Part shown: piece after piece, positions 15,068-23,843 of the stretch | How positions within the stretch are numbered: the stretch's first letter is position 1 | Layout of the letters: each line of letters begins with the position of its first letter | Assembly: GCF_016865235.1 (NCBI RefSeq) | Contig: NZ_CP064030.1 | Location: forward strand, 1,426,001 to 1,490,000 | DNA: 64,000 nt | Direction of reading: 5' to 3' | Source: Dyella caseinilytica | Lineage (GTDB): Bacteria > Pseudomonadota > Gammaproteobacteria > Xanthomonadales > Rhodanobacteraceae | Notes under the pieces: model-generated | The model's database searches: none | Told to the model about the DNA's origin: nothing | Seen by the model: the letters and a program-made list of their open reading frames with translations, nothing else | Translations under genes and position numbers: made by a program

Positions 15068-16585
15068 TTATTGCGCCGATAACGCCAGCGTCAAGCCCAG
15101 ATCCGACAAGGGCGTCACTTCCTGCTCCAGATCAGCCTGGCTGAGCGGATGCTGGTCCAGCCACCCGGTTGGAAGCTGCAGGATGAGGCGCTGGGTGGTG
15201 GCGCTGAGCCGCATGGGTGGCTGCGATTCGGCGCGGCGCGCGCGCCGGAACAATACGGCCAGGCGCAGCAGTGCCGTGATGTACTTGGCAAGCTGCCGGT
15301 AGCGTTGGGGCAGGGCGGAGAAGGTGGTCTTGTCAGGCTTGCGGCGATGCGACTGCACGATCGCGGCCAACAGATGCTGTTCCTGCTTGGAGAAGCCGGC
15401 CAGGTCCGCGTTGCGCAGGATGTAGGCGCCGTGATGGTGGTACTGGCTGTGCGCAATGGCCAGGCCGATCTCGTGCACACGCGAAGCCCATGACAACCAT
15501 TCGCGGGCTTCGGTGTCGAGTTTCCAGCTGGGCGCGATCTGGTCGAACAGCATCAGCGCGGTGGATTCCACGCGGCGCGCCTGGGCGCGGTCGACGCCAT
15601 AGCGGCTGGCCAGTGCATCAATGCTCGCAGTGCGCGGGTCGCTGCCGCCGGCACGGCCGATCAGATCCCATAGCAGGCCTTCACGCATCGAGCTCTCGCA
15701 CACCCGCAGGCGCTGGATGCCCAGCGCGGCGAAGGCCGCTTCGAAGATCACCACGGCGCCGGCGAACACGGGGGCGCGTTCTTCGGCCAGTCCGGGCAAT
15801 TTGAGCGTGCTGATCTGCCCTTGTGCGAGCAGGGCATCGCGCAGCGCGGCAATCGCCGCGGGTGTGACGCCGTGATCGGAGAGCTTCATCGCTTGTACCG
15901 CGGCACCGATTGCCTTGGCGCTGCCGGAGGAACCGTAGGCGTCCGTCCAGCCGGCTTCCAGGTATTCCTCGGAAAACTGCTGCAGCAGCACGCCGATTTC
16001 ATCGCGGGCGCGCTGCCAGCGCTTGCGCGTGAGCTTGCCGCCCGGGAAGAAGCGCTGGGTGGACGCAATGCAGCCCACCTGCACGCTTTCGGTATGCATC
16101 GGCGCAAGGCCACGGCCGATGATGAATTCGGTGCTGCCGCCACCGATGTCGATCACCAGGCGCGGATCGCGCGAGGCGGACAGGTCGTGGGCGACCCCCA
16201 GGAAGATCAGGCGACCTTCCTCGCGGCCGGAAACCACTTCCACCGGATGCCCCAACGCCGCCTCAGCGGCGGTGAGAAAGGCTTGCGGCGATGCCAGTCG
16301 ACGCACCGTATTGGTGGCCACGGCGCGCACGCGCACGGTGGGGATGCCAGCGATGCGCTGGCCGAACTTGGCCAGGCAGTTCAATGCGCGGGCGCGATGT
16401 TCGGCATCCAGCGTGCCGTCCGCGCGCAGACCAGCGGCCATGCGCACCGTTTCGCGCAAGCGATCGATCACGCGCGGCTCGCCGTGCTCCATGCGGGCGA
16501 CGACCATATGAAAACTATTTGAGCCGATATCGACGGCGGCCATCAGCTCGCCATCCTTGATTTGCATCGGGTCGCCGAGGCTCAC
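15068..16585 (-). CDS. ppx: Exopolyphosphatase (Ppx/GppA family)
   Basis: 505 residues with the ASKHA-fold phosphate motifs AAVDIGSNSFHMVVARME and VIDIGGGSTEFIIG, a GSSGSAKAIG adenosine-type motif and a C-terminal HD-like helical region (HEIGLAIAHSQYHHHGAYIL). It hydrolyses terminal phosphates from long polyphosphate chains. The preferred start is GTG 16585, with AGGAG seven bases upstream; ATGs at later codons lack such a site. It follows ppk1 on the same strand after 125 bp, forming the polyphosphate pair downstream of phoBR. Confidence 0.93.
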   Translation of the reverse strand: MSLGDPMQIKDGELMAAVDIGSNSFHMVVARMEHGEPRVIDRLRETVRMAAGLRADGTLDAEHRARALNCLAKFGQRIAGIPTVRVRAVATNTVRRLASPQAFLTAAEAALGHPVEVVSGREEGRLIFLGVAHDLSASRDPRLVIDIGGGSTEFIIGRGLAPMHTESVQVGCIASTQRFFPGGKLTRKRWQRARDEIGVLLQQFSEEYLEAGWTDAYGSSGSAKAIGAAVQAMKLSDHGVTPAAIAALRDALLAQGQISTLKLPGLAEERAPVFAGAVVIFEAAFAALGIQRLRVCESSMREGLLWDLIGRAGGSDPRTASIDALASRYGVDRAQARRVESTALMLFDQIAPSWKLDTEAREWLSWASRVHEIGLAIAHSQYHHHGAYILRNADLAGFSKQEQHLLAAIVQSHRRKPDKTTFSALPQRYRQLAKYITALLRLAVLFRRARRAESQPPMRLSATTQRLILQLPTGWLDQHPLSQADLEQEVTPLSDLGLTLALSAQ

Positions 16586-16613
16586 GCAAGGCTCCTGGTC
16601 AGTGTGTAGCAAT

Positions 16614-16641
16614 CATCATCCCAGCCTACACAGGGATGATG
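16614..16641. other. Intercistronic hairpin between ppk1 and ppx
   Basis: CATCATCCC/GGGATGATG form a 9-bp stem with a 10-nt loop, just upstream of the ppx ribosome site. Its position suggests it could tune ppx expression relative to ppk1. Confidence 0.5.
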
Positions 16642-16709
16642 GCGTGGGAGCTGAGGATAGCTCAGATGATGGCGGCGATTTTCTCATGCGAATGCCCGCC
16701 ATCAGCAAG

Positions 16710-18848
16710 CTAAGAGGCGGATGGTTTCGTGAGGCTGGCGCCACACAGGGATGCCAGCAAGGTTTCCTGCGCCGAGTGCGGCGGCAGCTCGTCTGGCGTG
16801 GCGCGCGTGTAGTGTCCCTCGCTGTCCAATAGCCATGCTTGCGTATTGTCGGCAAGGTAATTGGCCAGTGTTTCGTCGTAGACGCGCCGGGCCAGTACTG
16901 GATCGAGAATCGGGAACGCCACTTCGATGCGACGTATCAGATTGCGCTCCATCCAGTCTGCGCTGGCGCAATAGACTTCAGGCTCACCATCGTTTTTGAA
17001 CCAATACACGCGGCTGTGTTCCAGGAAGCGCCCGACGATCGAGCGCACGCGGATGCGTTCGGAAACACCCGGCAGCCCAGGCCGCAGCGTGCAAGCACCA
17101 CGCACGATCAGATCGATTTCCACCCCGGCTTGTGCCGCGGCATACAAAGCCTCGATGACGTGCGCCTCGTTCAGCGCGTTGAGCTTGGCCACGATCCGAG
17201 CAGGTTTTCCCGCTCGCGCGTGGGCAGCTTCGCGCTCAATCTTGGCGACCACGCTTTTGTAGAGCGTGAAGGGCGAGTGCAACAGCTGTTTGAGATTGAT
17301 GGTCGGTCCGAGTCCGGACAATTGCTGGAAGACTTTGTGCAGATCTTCGCCGATTTCCGGATGAGCGGTCATCAGGCCGATGTCGGTATACAGGCGACTG
17401 TTGGATTGGTGATAGTTGCCTGTAGAGAGATGCAAGTAGCGACGCAAATGACCGTTTTCGCGGCGCACGATCAGCATCATTTTGGCGTGCGTCTTGAAGC
17501 CAACCACGCCATAGACCACTTGTACACCTGCTTCCTGCAGGCGTTCGGCGAGGCGAATGTTGGCTTCTTCATCGAAACGTGCGCGCAGTTCGATAACGAC
17601 CGTCACGTCCTTGCCGTTACGGGCCGCTTCCACAAGCAAGTCGACCAGCGGGGTGTCTTTGCCTGCACGATAAAGCGTCTGCTTGATCGCGAGCACATCC
17701 GGATCCTGCACCGCTTCGCGCAACAGATCGACAACGGCGTTGAACGATTCGTAGGGGTGATGCAGCAGGACGTCGCGCTGGCTGACTATGTCGAACATCC
17801 GCTTCTTGCCCGTGCCGAATGCAGCCGGCATAGCCGGTGTAAAGCGCGGGAACTTCAGATTGGGGCGGTCGAGGTCGTCGTAGATCAATCCCAGGCGAAT
17901 GATGTTGACCGGGCCATCGCAGCGGTAGACGTCGGTTTCTTCCAACTCGAAGTTGTTGATCAGCATCGACACGATCGACTGTGGGCAATCGTTGCCAATT
18001 TCCAGGCGGACCGGACGCGCATAGCCGCGGCCGACCAGTTCCTCGGTCAGTGCGCGAGCCAGGTTGTCGACTTCTTCTTCCACGATCAGTTCGCTGTTGC
18101 GCGTGACGCGGAACTGATACGCACCCACCACCTTGAAGCCGGGGAACATCATGTCCACGAATGCCTGCAACAACTCGGCCAGGAATACGACGTGATCGCC
18201 CGGGCCGCTCACTTCATCCGGAATGCGGATGATGCGTGGCAATGATCGTGGTGCGCGCACCAGCGCCATATGGCCTTCGTGGCCGAACGCATCGCGACCT
18301 TGCAGCACCACCGCGATGTTCAGCGTCTTGTTGAGAATGCGCGGGAACGGATGCGCCGGATCCAGACCGAGTGGCGACAGCACCGGCAACACTTCATTTT
18401 CGAAGTAGCCCTGCAACCAGCGACGTTGACGTGCAGTCCACTGCTTGCGCGTCAGGAAATGGATGTTCTCTGCGGCCAGTGCCGGACCGAGTTCGTCCTG
18501 CCAAGTGGCGTACTGAGCGCAAGTCAGGTCGAGCACGCGTTCGCGGATACGCGAAAGCAGGTCGCCGGAGGCCATGCCATCCGGCCCGGGAGCGGCCGAG
18601 CCGAACTGGTGGCGCTGCTTGAGCATGGCCACGCGCACCTCAAAAAATTCGTCGAGGTTGCTGGCCACGATACTCAGGTAACGCAGGCGTTCCAGCAGGG
18701 GCATAGCGGGATCGCGCGCTTGGGCAAGCACGCGGAAATTGAACTCCAGGGCGCTCAGTTCGCGATTGAGGAACAGCTCGGGCTGGGGTGTTTCGTCGAC
18801 GACGGGTTGTATGGCTTGGCGGCGCGGCATCCAGCCATTCTCACTCAT
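16710..18848 (-). CDS. ppk1: Polyphosphate kinase 1
   Basis: 712 residues, normal for PPK1. N-terminal FLNRELSALEFNFRVLAQA, the middle domain with FPRILNKTLNI, and the catalytic C-terminal half with LLHHPYESFNAVVDLL, IKQTLYRAGKDTPLV, FDEEANIRLAERL, KTHAKMMLIVRRE and YLHLSTGNYHQSNSRLYTD, the block around the phospho-His region. It polymerises the ATP gamma-phosphate into polyphosphate. The start is ATG 18848. It sits 87 bp downstream of phoR and upstream of ppx on the same strand, so phosphate-starvation control through PhoB is expected. Confidence 0.97.
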   Translation of the reverse strand: MSENGWMPRRQAIQPVVDETPQPELFLNRELSALEFNFRVLAQARDPAMPLLERLRYLSIVASNLDEFFEVRVAMLKQRHQFGSAAPGPDGMASGDLLSRIRERVLDLTCAQYATWQDELGPALAAENIHFLTRKQWTARQRRWLQGYFENEVLPVLSPLGLDPAHPFPRILNKTLNIAVVLQGRDAFGHEGHMALVRAPRSLPRIIRIPDEVSGPGDHVVFLAELLQAFVDMMFPGFKVVGAYQFRVTRNSELIVEEEVDNLARALTEELVGRGYARPVRLEIGNDCPQSIVSMLINNFELEETDVYRCDGPVNIIRLGLIYDDLDRPNLKFPRFTPAMPAAFGTGKKRMFDIVSQRDVLLHHPYESFNAVVDLLREAVQDPDVLAIKQTLYRAGKDTPLVDLLVEAARNGKDVTVVIELRARFDEEANIRLAERLQEAGVQVVYGVVGFKTHAKMMLIVRRENGHLRRYLHLSTGNYHQSNSRLYTDIGLMTAHPEIGEDLHKVFQQLSGLGPTINLKQLLHSPFTLYKSVVAKIEREAAHARAGKPARIVAKLNALNEAHVIEALYAAAQAGVEIDLIVRGACTLRPGLPGVSERIRVRSIVGRFLEHSRVYWFKNDGEPEVYCASADWMERNLIRRIEVAFPILDPVLARRVYDETLANYLADNTQAWLLDSEGHYTRATPDELPPHSAQETLLASLCGASLTKPSAS

Positions 18849-18935
18849 GTGCCACCACCGCGCCTACGTATTTGTAAGATGCCGTTCAACGTTCTGTAAT
18901 GAGGCGAGCTCGCAGCCTGCGCGTTCGCGCTGCTT

Positions 18936-20231
18936 TCAGTTGCCTTCCACCAGCCGGTTTTCGTGTACTTCGGGCGCCAGCAGGCGCTCGCGGCCGAAGC
19001 AGCAGGTGAACGTCGAGCCCTGGCCGGGAGTGCTGCGGATATCCAGGCGAGCCTGATGCAGACCCAACACGTGCTTGACGATGGACAGTCCCAGGCCAGT
19101 GCCGCCGCTGTCGCGTGAACGGCTGGAGGATACGCGGTAGAAGCGTTCGGTCAGGCGAGACAGGTGATCGGCCGGAATACCGTAACCGGTATCGGTCACC
19201 GAATAATTGGCGCCTTCAGCCGTGCGCTCCCAGCGGATGGTGATGCGTCCGCCGGTAGGTGTGTAGCGCACGGCGTTGCTGACCAAATTGGACAGTGCGC
19301 TGTGCAGATCCTTCGGCGAGCCGAGCAGGTCCAGTTCAGCGCTGGATTCCACCGTGATGCTGTGGCGGCCCTGACTCAACGCTTCGGCTTCTTTGCGCAA
19401 GGTGGCGAGCAGCGGGGCCATCGGCACGCGTTCTTCGCTGACGTGATCCTGCGTTTCCAGACGCGAAAGGGTGAGCAGATCTTCCACGATCTGGCCCATG
19501 CGTTTGGATTGCGCGCGCATTTCGTTGAGCACTGGCGCCAGATGCGGCACGTCTTCCGGATCGAGCAGTTCCAAATAGCCGTGGATCACGGTAAGCGGTG
19601 TGCGCAGTTCGTGTGAGACGTTGGCGACGAAGTCACGGCGAATCTGTTCCAGACGCGACATGTGGCTGATATCGCGCGCCAGCAGTAAACGCTGGCGCTG
19701 GCCGAACGGCAGCATCGTCACGTTGATGTGGCGGCTGGGCTGGCCCGGCGCGCTGACATCGTTGAGGGGTTCCGGTGACGGCTCCTGCAGCCAGCCGGCC
19801 AGTTCGGAGTTGTGCAGCTTTTCTTTCAGCACCACGCCGCGGTCTTGCGGACGGCGCAGGCCGAGCAGGCTTTCGGCGGCATGGTTGAACCAGCGCACAT
19901 GCTGGTCTTGGTCGAGCAACACGATCGCGTCCGGCAGGCTGCCAGCAGCGCGGCGCAGATCGTGCAAATTGGCGGCTAGGCGTCGGGAGCGCATCATGAA
20001 TCGGTCATGCCGGGGTTGATCGGGATCGACAAGGGGAGCGGGGGAGCGCGAACTCATCATGGGCTTAGCAATGTGACGCAAGTGCGTCAGTAGCAAGACA
20101 ATCTCTGCTACAGAGACCACCGCAACACCGATGGCTACGTGATCGTTGGCCAGCCAACCGATCAAGGCACCTGCAAGCAGGCCTGCAATGAGGATGAGGG
20201 GAAGTTTCCAGGCGCTCTGGACTTGGGGCAT
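18936..20231 (-). CDS. phoR: Phosphate regulon sensor histidine kinase
   Basis: About 431 residues. Two N-terminal membrane helices (residues about 8-48), a charged linker, a PAS domain (LPDAIVLLDQDQHVRWFNHAAE), then the kinase core: H box NVSHELRTPLT, N box NLVSNAVRYTP, G boxes DTGYGIP and GGTGLGLSIVKH. This is the domain plan of PhoR, which with the PstSCAB transporter senses phosphate and phosphorylates PhoB. ATG 20231 is chosen; a GTG four codons upstream (20243) is equally possible since neither has a strong ribosome site. phoB lies upstream on the same strand. Confidence 0.93.
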   Translation of the reverse strand: MPQVQSAWKLPLILIAGLLAGALIGWLANDHVAIGVAVVSVAEIVLLLTHLRHIAKPMMSSRSPAPLVDPDQPRHDRFMMRSRRLAANLHDLRRAAGSLPDAIVLLDQDQHVRWFNHAAESLLGLRRPQDRGVVLKEKLHNSELAGWLQEPSPEPLNDVSAPGQPSRHINVTMLPFGQRQRLLLARDISHMSRLEQIRRDFVANVSHELRTPLTVIHGYLELLDPEDVPHLAPVLNEMRAQSKRMGQIVEDLLTLSRLETQDHVSEERVPMAPLLATLRKEAEALSQGRHSITVESSAELDLLGSPKDLHSALSNLVSNAVRYTPTGGRITIRWERTAEGANYSVTDTGYGIPADHLSRLTERFYRVSSSRSRDSGGTGLGLSIVKHVLGLHQARLDIRSTPGQGSTFTCCFGRERLLAPEVHENRLVEGN

Positions 20232-20246
20232 GGTTGGGGTCACCGG

Positions 20247-20321
20247 GAACAGGGAATCGTGAGTTGCGAATCGTAGAAGCTTTTGCGGTGCTTGCTTGTC
20301 ACGATTCTCGATTCCCTGTTC
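20247..20321. repeat. Inverted repeat between phoB and phoR
   Basis: Perfect 13-bp arms GAACAGGGAATCG and CGATTCCCTGTTC enclose about 50 bp. The same GATTCCCTGTTC word recurs at about 45920, so this is probably a copy of a dispersed REP-like element. It lies inside the presumed phoB-phoR transcript. Confidence 0.7.
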
Positions 20322-20335
20322 TCGATTCGCGCCTT

Positions 20336-21025
20336 TTAAGGACTGGCCGAGAATCGATAGCCCGCGCCACGTACCGTCTGCACCATGTCCTCAAGCTTCC
20401 ACGGCTCAAGTGTTTTGCGCAGGCGGCGGATGTGCACGTCGACGGTGCGCTCTTCCACATACACGCTGCCGCCCCATACATGATCGAGCAACTGGGCGCG
20501 CGAGTAGACGCGTTCCGGATGAGTCATGAAGAAGTACAGCAAACGGTATTCGGTAGGACCGATCGGCACCGGTTCGTCACCGGCAAATACGCGGTGCGCT
20601 GGACCGTCGATGCGCAGGCGCCCCAACTCGACCATGCCCGAGCCATCATCGCCCTGGCTGCGACGCAGCACGGCTTTGATGCGAGCGATCAGTTCGCGAG
20701 TGGAGAAGGGCTTGACCACGTAGTCGTCTACGCCCGCTTCCAGGCCGTTGACACGATCCATTTCCTCGCCGCGTGCGGTGAGCATGATGATCGGCACTTC
20801 GCGGCTCAGCTCTTCTTTGCGCAAGCGGCGTGCGAGATCCAATCCGCTGGTGCCTGGGAGCATCCAATCGAGCAGGATCAGGTCGGGAACCTGCTCGGCA
20901 ATCGACATTTGTGCAGTGCGAGCGTCAGCCGCTTGCGCAGTGTCCATGCCAGCCTTGCGCAGGGCGAAAGCGACCATGTCGCGAATGGAAGCTTCGTCTT
21001 CAACAATAAGGATGCGTTTATGCAC
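20336..21025 (-). CDS. phoB: Phosphate regulon response regulator (OmpR/PhoB family)
   Basis: 229 residues: a receiver domain with the acidic pair ED at residues 9-10, phospho-acceptor Asp53 in LLDWMLPG and Lys in VVKPFSTREL, followed by a winged-helix domain (TEYRLLYFFMTHPERVYSR, VYVEERTVDVHIRRLRKTLEP). It activates phosphate-starvation genes as the partner of PhoR encoded next. Its 108-bp upstream region holds one ATGACAG word (21087-21093) resembling half of a Pho box, but no convincing second half, so autoregulation is not demonstrated by sequence. Confidence 0.95.
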   Translation of the reverse strand: MHKRILIVEDEASIRDMVAFALRKAGMDTAQAADARTAQMSIAEQVPDLILLDWMLPGTSGLDLARRLRKEELSREVPIIMLTARGEEMDRVNGLEAGVDDYVVKPFSTRELIARIKAVLRRSQGDDGSGMVELGRLRIDGPAHRVFAGDEPVPIGPTEYRLLYFFMTHPERVYSRAQLLDHVWGGSVYVEERTVDVHIRRLRKTLEPWKLEDMVQTVRGAGYRFSASP

Positions 21026-21133
21026 GCTAAGTCCGATGGGGGTGGCCTGTGACGCAAATATTGCAGCGGTGCAATGTTACGCGGCGATGACAGCCTGCAA
21101 AAACGCCTTATTGATCAGCGAAATTCATCTACC

Positions 21134-22837
21134 TTAATGCGAGTCGTTTCCCAAACTGAAACAGAGCCTGCCGCTGCAGGCCCCGTTGGATCCTAGCTGT
21201 TGTTGAGTTTGATTGCTGCCATCCGGGTTGTCATCTGTGGACACCCGCCGTTTGCGCAATTCCATCACCAGCGGGGTAAGTTCGGCGATATGGGCCTGGA
21301 TGCGGGCGCGGGCGTAATAGTCCAGATCGGTGCGCTTGAGCAGGGTCTTGAGCTGTTCCATGGCGTCGAACGGCCGGCCCGACAGGTAACTGGCCTGGGC
21401 GTAGGCCTCGCCAGCCCGGACGCTGTCCCCGGCTTTCTCGCTGGCCTGGGCATAGGCCGTGAAAAGGTCCGGCTCATCGGTATCTTCCAGCATCGGCCGC
21501 AGCATGTCGGCGGCCTGGGCGGCCTGCGCCTTGGTGCCTCCCACGGTCAAAGCATTGGCGTAGGCGACGCCAACGGCCTTGTTGCGTGGAGATTGGGCGT
21601 TGAGCGCCGCGTAGATATCCAACGCGGCGCCGCGTTGGCCAGCCTGGAATCTGGCGCCAGCCATGGCCAGCCGCAGAATCAGGCTATCCGGATATTTGGT
21701 GAGCAGCGGCTCCAACTGCGTGATGGCCTTGGCGCCCTGGTCACTGCGGGTCAGGGCCAGGGCATAGCCGTAGTAGTTTTCCGTGGTTCTGCCGCTGCCA
21801 TCGTGGCGCGCCAGCAGCTCGCTGTAATAGCTATCCATGCGGTAGGCGTCATCGGACAGCACTCGCACCCGCTCGCGCATCAGCAGATAGGTGTTGGGAT
21901 CCTTGCTATTGTTCGCGGCGAGTAGGGCGGTTGGATCCTTCACGTAGGCGATCGGGGCGGTTTGCTTATCCCAGCTTGTCTTGTTCAGCAGATTGCCGTT
22001 GGGCAGCGATTTCTGTTCGGCGATCAGTGCAGTGGCCCGTGCCTTGGCGTCAGCGATGCGCTGCGGTGTGACCGGGTGATCCTGCAACAGGGCGGGGAGT
22101 TGGAAGCCGCCGGAATCGGCGCTCATGACGTCCTCCATGCGCTGGAAAAACTCTGCCATCGCATTCGGGTCAAAGCCGGCCTTGGACAGCGTCATGATGC
22201 CAGTGCGGTCGGCTTCTGCTTCATCCTTGCGGGTGAAGTTGATTTCCTTCTGCATGATCACGCCCTGGCCACCCAGCAGGGCCGCAGCGGCGGCCTGGCC
22301 GCCTGCTGCGCCGCCAGCGGCGATCGCGCCAAGGGCTACCAGCGCCATCAGCGGCGTGTCTTTCCTGGCCGCCTCGTAGGCGCGTTGCAGATGGTTCTGG
22401 GTGGTATGGCCGATTTCGTGCGCCATTACCGCGGCGAGTTCATCTTCCGTACGGGTGATGATGATCAGTCCAGAGTTGATGCCCGTATAACCGCCCGGAG
22501 CGGAGAACGCGTTGATGACCGGATCTTTGGGGATGAAGAACGCGAAGTGATCCTTCGGCTTGGCCGAATTCGATGCCAGGCGGAAGCCGAGGTTGTTGAT
22601 GTAGTCGTCGGCCAGCGGATCGTCCAACACCATGTCCAGGGCACGCATCTGCTCCAGCATCATGGTGCCGTAATCCTGCGCCTCCTGCGGCGAAATCAAT
22701 GCGTTGGCCGAACTGCCCAGATCAGGCAACTGGATGTCGTCCGGCTTGTCCTGCTGAGCGCCGGCAACAAAGCTGATAGCGGCCAGCACAAGGCCAGTCA
22801 GCAGGCGTTTACGCAGATGTCGTGGTGCATTGATCAT
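21134..22837 (-). CDS. Periplasmic M48-family metalloprotease with TPR repeats (BepA-like)
   Basis: 567 residues. A signal peptide (LLTGLVLAAISFVAGA) leads to an M48 domain with zinc ligands in HEIGH at residues 140-144 and a downstream EAEAD glutamate, then a Gly/Ala-rich segment and a C-terminal half of TPR-like helices. This is the architecture of BepA (YfgC), the periplasmic chaperone/protease that helps assemble LptD and clears stalled outer-membrane proteins. The tail after residue 530 is Gln/Asn-rich and variable. It is transcribed away from grxC, sharing a 116-bp upstream region. Confidence 0.88.
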   Translation of the reverse strand: MINAPRHLRKRLLTGLVLAAISFVAGAQQDKPDDIQLPDLGSSANALISPQEAQDYGTMMLEQMRALDMVLDDPLADDYINNLGFRLASNSAKPKDHFAFFIPKDPVINAFSAPGGYTGINSGLIIITRTEDELAAVMAHEIGHTTQNHLQRAYEAARKDTPLMALVALGAIAAGGAAGGQAAAAALLGGQGVIMQKEINFTRKDEAEADRTGIMTLSKAGFDPNAMAEFFQRMEDVMSADSGGFQLPALLQDHPVTPQRIADAKARATALIAEQKSLPNGNLLNKTSWDKQTAPIAYVKDPTALLAANNSKDPNTYLLMRERVRVLSDDAYRMDSYYSELLARHDGSGRTTENYYGYALALTRSDQGAKAITQLEPLLTKYPDSLILRLAMAGARFQAGQRGAALDIYAALNAQSPRNKAVGVAYANALTVGGTKAQAAQAADMLRPMLEDTDEPDLFTAYAQASEKAGDSVRAGEAYAQASYLSGRPFDAMEQLKTLLKRTDLDYYARARIQAHIAELTPLVMELRKRRVSTDDNPDGSNQTQQQLGSNGACSGRLCFSLGNDSH

Positions 22838-22953
22838 AGATCGATAACAATAGCATCTGAGACCTTTCCGGATGGTTGCAGTTCAGCACCAAACGGCTTG
22901 TTTTTAAAGGCAGCCACCGCCATTTATGGCGCAAGTAATTTCGGAGCGTTGCA

Positions 22954-23217
22954 ATGCCCAAGATCGAAGTCTATTCCACCGCAGTGTGCCCCTACTGCGT
23001 GGCCGCGAAGAACCTGCTGAAGGCCAAGGGCCTGAGTTGGCAGGAGGTGCGTGTGGATACCGATCCGGCAGAGCGTGACGCGATGCTTCAGCGCAGCGGT
23101 GGCCGTCGTACGGTGCCGCAGATCTTTATCAACGACCAGCTTGTCGGCGGTTACGACGACCTGGTCGCTGCCGATCGCAGCGGCAAGCTGGCCCAATTGC
23201 TGAGTGAAGCAGCATGA
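22954..23217 (+). CDS. grxC: Glutaredoxin 3
   Basis: 87 residues with the dithiol active site CPYC (Cys12, Cys15) and the glutathione-binding TVPQIFIND and GGYDDL segments. It reduces disulfides using glutathione in the cytoplasm. The start is ATG 22954. The stop overlaps the start of the next gene by 4 bp, so it is translated together with an AhpD-like protein, which suggests a shared redox role. Confidence 0.95.
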   Translation: MPKIEVYSTAVCPYCVAAKNLLKAKGLSWQEVRVDTDPAERDAMLQRSGGRRTVPQIFINDQLVGGYDDLVAADRSGKLAQLLSEAA

Positions 23218-23606
23218 GCGCCGAAAAGGATCGTCTCGCCGAATTCACCGCATTCCGCCAGCGTATGAACGAGCGCATCCTGGGCGAAGACAACCAGGTC
23301 GTGCGCCGCTTCTTTGCGCTTGATACGCAGACGTACAAGGCCGGTGCACTGGATGTGAAAACCAAGGAAATGCTTGGTTTGGTGGCATCCATGGTGCTGC
23401 GTTGCGATGACTGCATCAGCTATCACGTCGCGCAGTGCAAGGAAGCGGGCGTCAGCCGCGAGGAATTCTTCGAGGTGTTCAGCGTCGGACTGGTGGTCGG
23501 TGGTTCGATTGTGATTCCACATTTGCGGCGGGCGGTGGATTTCCTGGACAAGCTTGAGTCGGGTGATGCGGCTGGGCAGGGTGTTGGCTGCGGCGACCAC
23601 GCGTGA
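23214..23606 (+). CDS. Carboxymuconolactone decarboxylase/AhpD-like protein
   Basis: 130 residues with the AhpD-type motif CDDCISYH (Cys64, Cys67, His71), whose cysteines and histidine give alkylhydroperoxidase activity in studied relatives. Cytoplasmic, no signal. It is translationally coupled to glutaredoxin by a 4-bp overlap, which would supply a thiol reductant; this partnership is inferred. A second family member is encoded at 24937-25401 next to an ECF41 sigma factor. Confidence 0.85.
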   Translation: MSAEKDRLAEFTAFRQRMNERILGEDNQVVRRFFALDTQTYKAGALDVKTKEMLGLVASMVLRCDDCISYHVAQCKEAGVSREEFFEVFSVGLVVGGSIVIPHLRRAVDFLDKLESGDAAGQGVGCGDHA

Positions 23607-23618
23607 TTTTCTCCGTCT

Positions 23619-23643
23619 CTCCTCTCCCCGAAAGGGAGAGGAG
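23619..23643. repeat. GC-rich hairpin downstream of the AhpD-like gene
   Basis: CCTCTCCC/GGGAGAGG form an 8-bp stem around CGAAA. It belongs to the same loose class as the hairpins at 15028 and 58577. The remainder of the 237-bp gap before the isocitrate dehydrogenase gene shows no gene. Confidence 0.6.
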
Positions 23644-23843
23644 GCGAACGTGAAAAGCCCATCATTTGAATTGAAGCGCACGCTTCATTCGATTTAAGGC
23701 GATGCTCCATGCGAGCATTTGCAACACTCCCAAGCCCTTTCGGGCTATTCGCCGACAGGCGTATCAGGGATAATTGAGCGGTTTTCAACCAGGCGCCTTC
23801 CCCTGTGCGCCGGTTACCCGCTTCATTCCCAAGGAGTTCCCCC

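Noticed and set aside
16839..18245. 468-codon plus-strand open frame inside ppk1
   Set aside because: Antisense shadow of ppk1; His/Gln/Asp-rich composition with no ribosome site or homology.
21087..21093. Pho-box half site upstream of phoB
   Set aside because: ATGACAG (CTGTCAT on minus) is a good half but no second half of acceptable quality lies at the right spacing; kept only as a remark under phoB.
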